64,000 bases of DNA from Leptotrichia hofstadii (GTDB lineage: Bacteria; Fusobacteriota; Fusobacteriia; Fusobacteriales; Leptotrichiaceae): NCBI RefSeq assembly GCF_007990525.1, contig NZ_AP019823.1, positions 1,426,001-1,490,000 of the forward strand, given 5' to 3'. The position numbers were made by a program, and so were the translations under genes. The notes under the pieces were generated by a model. It made no database searches. It had not been told where the DNA came from and worked only from the letters and a program-made list of their open reading frames with translations. Positions 63,851 through 64,000 of the stretch are shown here, piece after piece (positions within the stretch are counted from its first letter, which is position 1; every line of letters starts with the position of its first letter).

Positions 63851-64000
63851 AAATTTTCCTCCCAGTTTAACTTTAAGTAAAGCAAATCAGACACTTTTCA
63901 AATTTGCTTTAAAATTTTATTTATTTTAGTTTTATTAAATTTCGTTTAGTTATACTCTATTAATAATATTACCACAATTTTTTAAATTTTTCAATTTATT

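Overview
The window reads as chromosome of a low-GC, Gram-negative-type fermentative bacterium, most likely Leptotrichia or a close relative (Fusobacteriota, Leptotrichiaceae). The clues are strong AT bias, an LpxC lipid A gene together with Lol-type lipoprotein export parts, a malolactic-type enzyme, class Ib ribonucleotide reductase, HMG-CoA synthase and reductase, and many small exported proteins of unknown function. The genus is an inference; no rRNA or tRNA gene was found to confirm it.

Layout. 0-16 kb: lpxC, a candidate orphan small RNA, an M13 metallopeptidase, a methionine-type ABC operon (metN-metI-metQ-metQ), a polar amino acid ABC operon, a DUF3829-like lipoprotein, an AEC carrier, mnmA, and a malolactic enzyme followed in the same frame by the tail of a lost ABC-3 metal permease. 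17-27 kb: the class Ib ribonucleotide reductase genes nrdH, nrdI, nrdE and nrdF (then yaaA), broken up by a SIR2-domain gene, a large membrane protein, an Abi_2/HEPN gene with a structured RNA in front, and a RelB/YafQ toxin-antitoxin pair. A paired NrdR-type operator sits at the start of the locus, and nrdR itself lies at 53.4-53.9 kb. 28-47 kb: a second MetNIQ-like transporter, several unknown envelope proteins, thrC, recR, two paralogous exported proteins, the glycolytic pair pfkA-pyk, a NUDIX enzyme, a PHP phosphoesterase and an ABC-F ATPase. 47-57 kb: a long co-directional run mreC-lolA-recO-ptsN-nrdR-ftsB-like-(unknown)-htrA-like-lolC/E-lolD-dinB-cdd, joining envelope biogenesis and DNA metabolism. 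57-64 kb: mvaS, an acetyltransferase and mvaA on the plus strand, then groES-groEL behind a CIRCE element, and a coiled-coil membrane protein.

The most unusual region is 18.9-26.4 kb. The SIR2 gene overlaps nrdI by four bases and the membrane-protein gene overlaps nrdE by 13 bases, so both look co-expressed with ribonucleotide reductase. The Abi/RNA and toxin-antitoxin modules have their own near-consensus promoters and sit between nrdE and nrdF. This is either a defence-gene hot spot inside a housekeeping operon or an undescribed nucleotide/NAD-linked defence unit (SIR2 protein plus five-helix membrane protein). The second reading is inference only.
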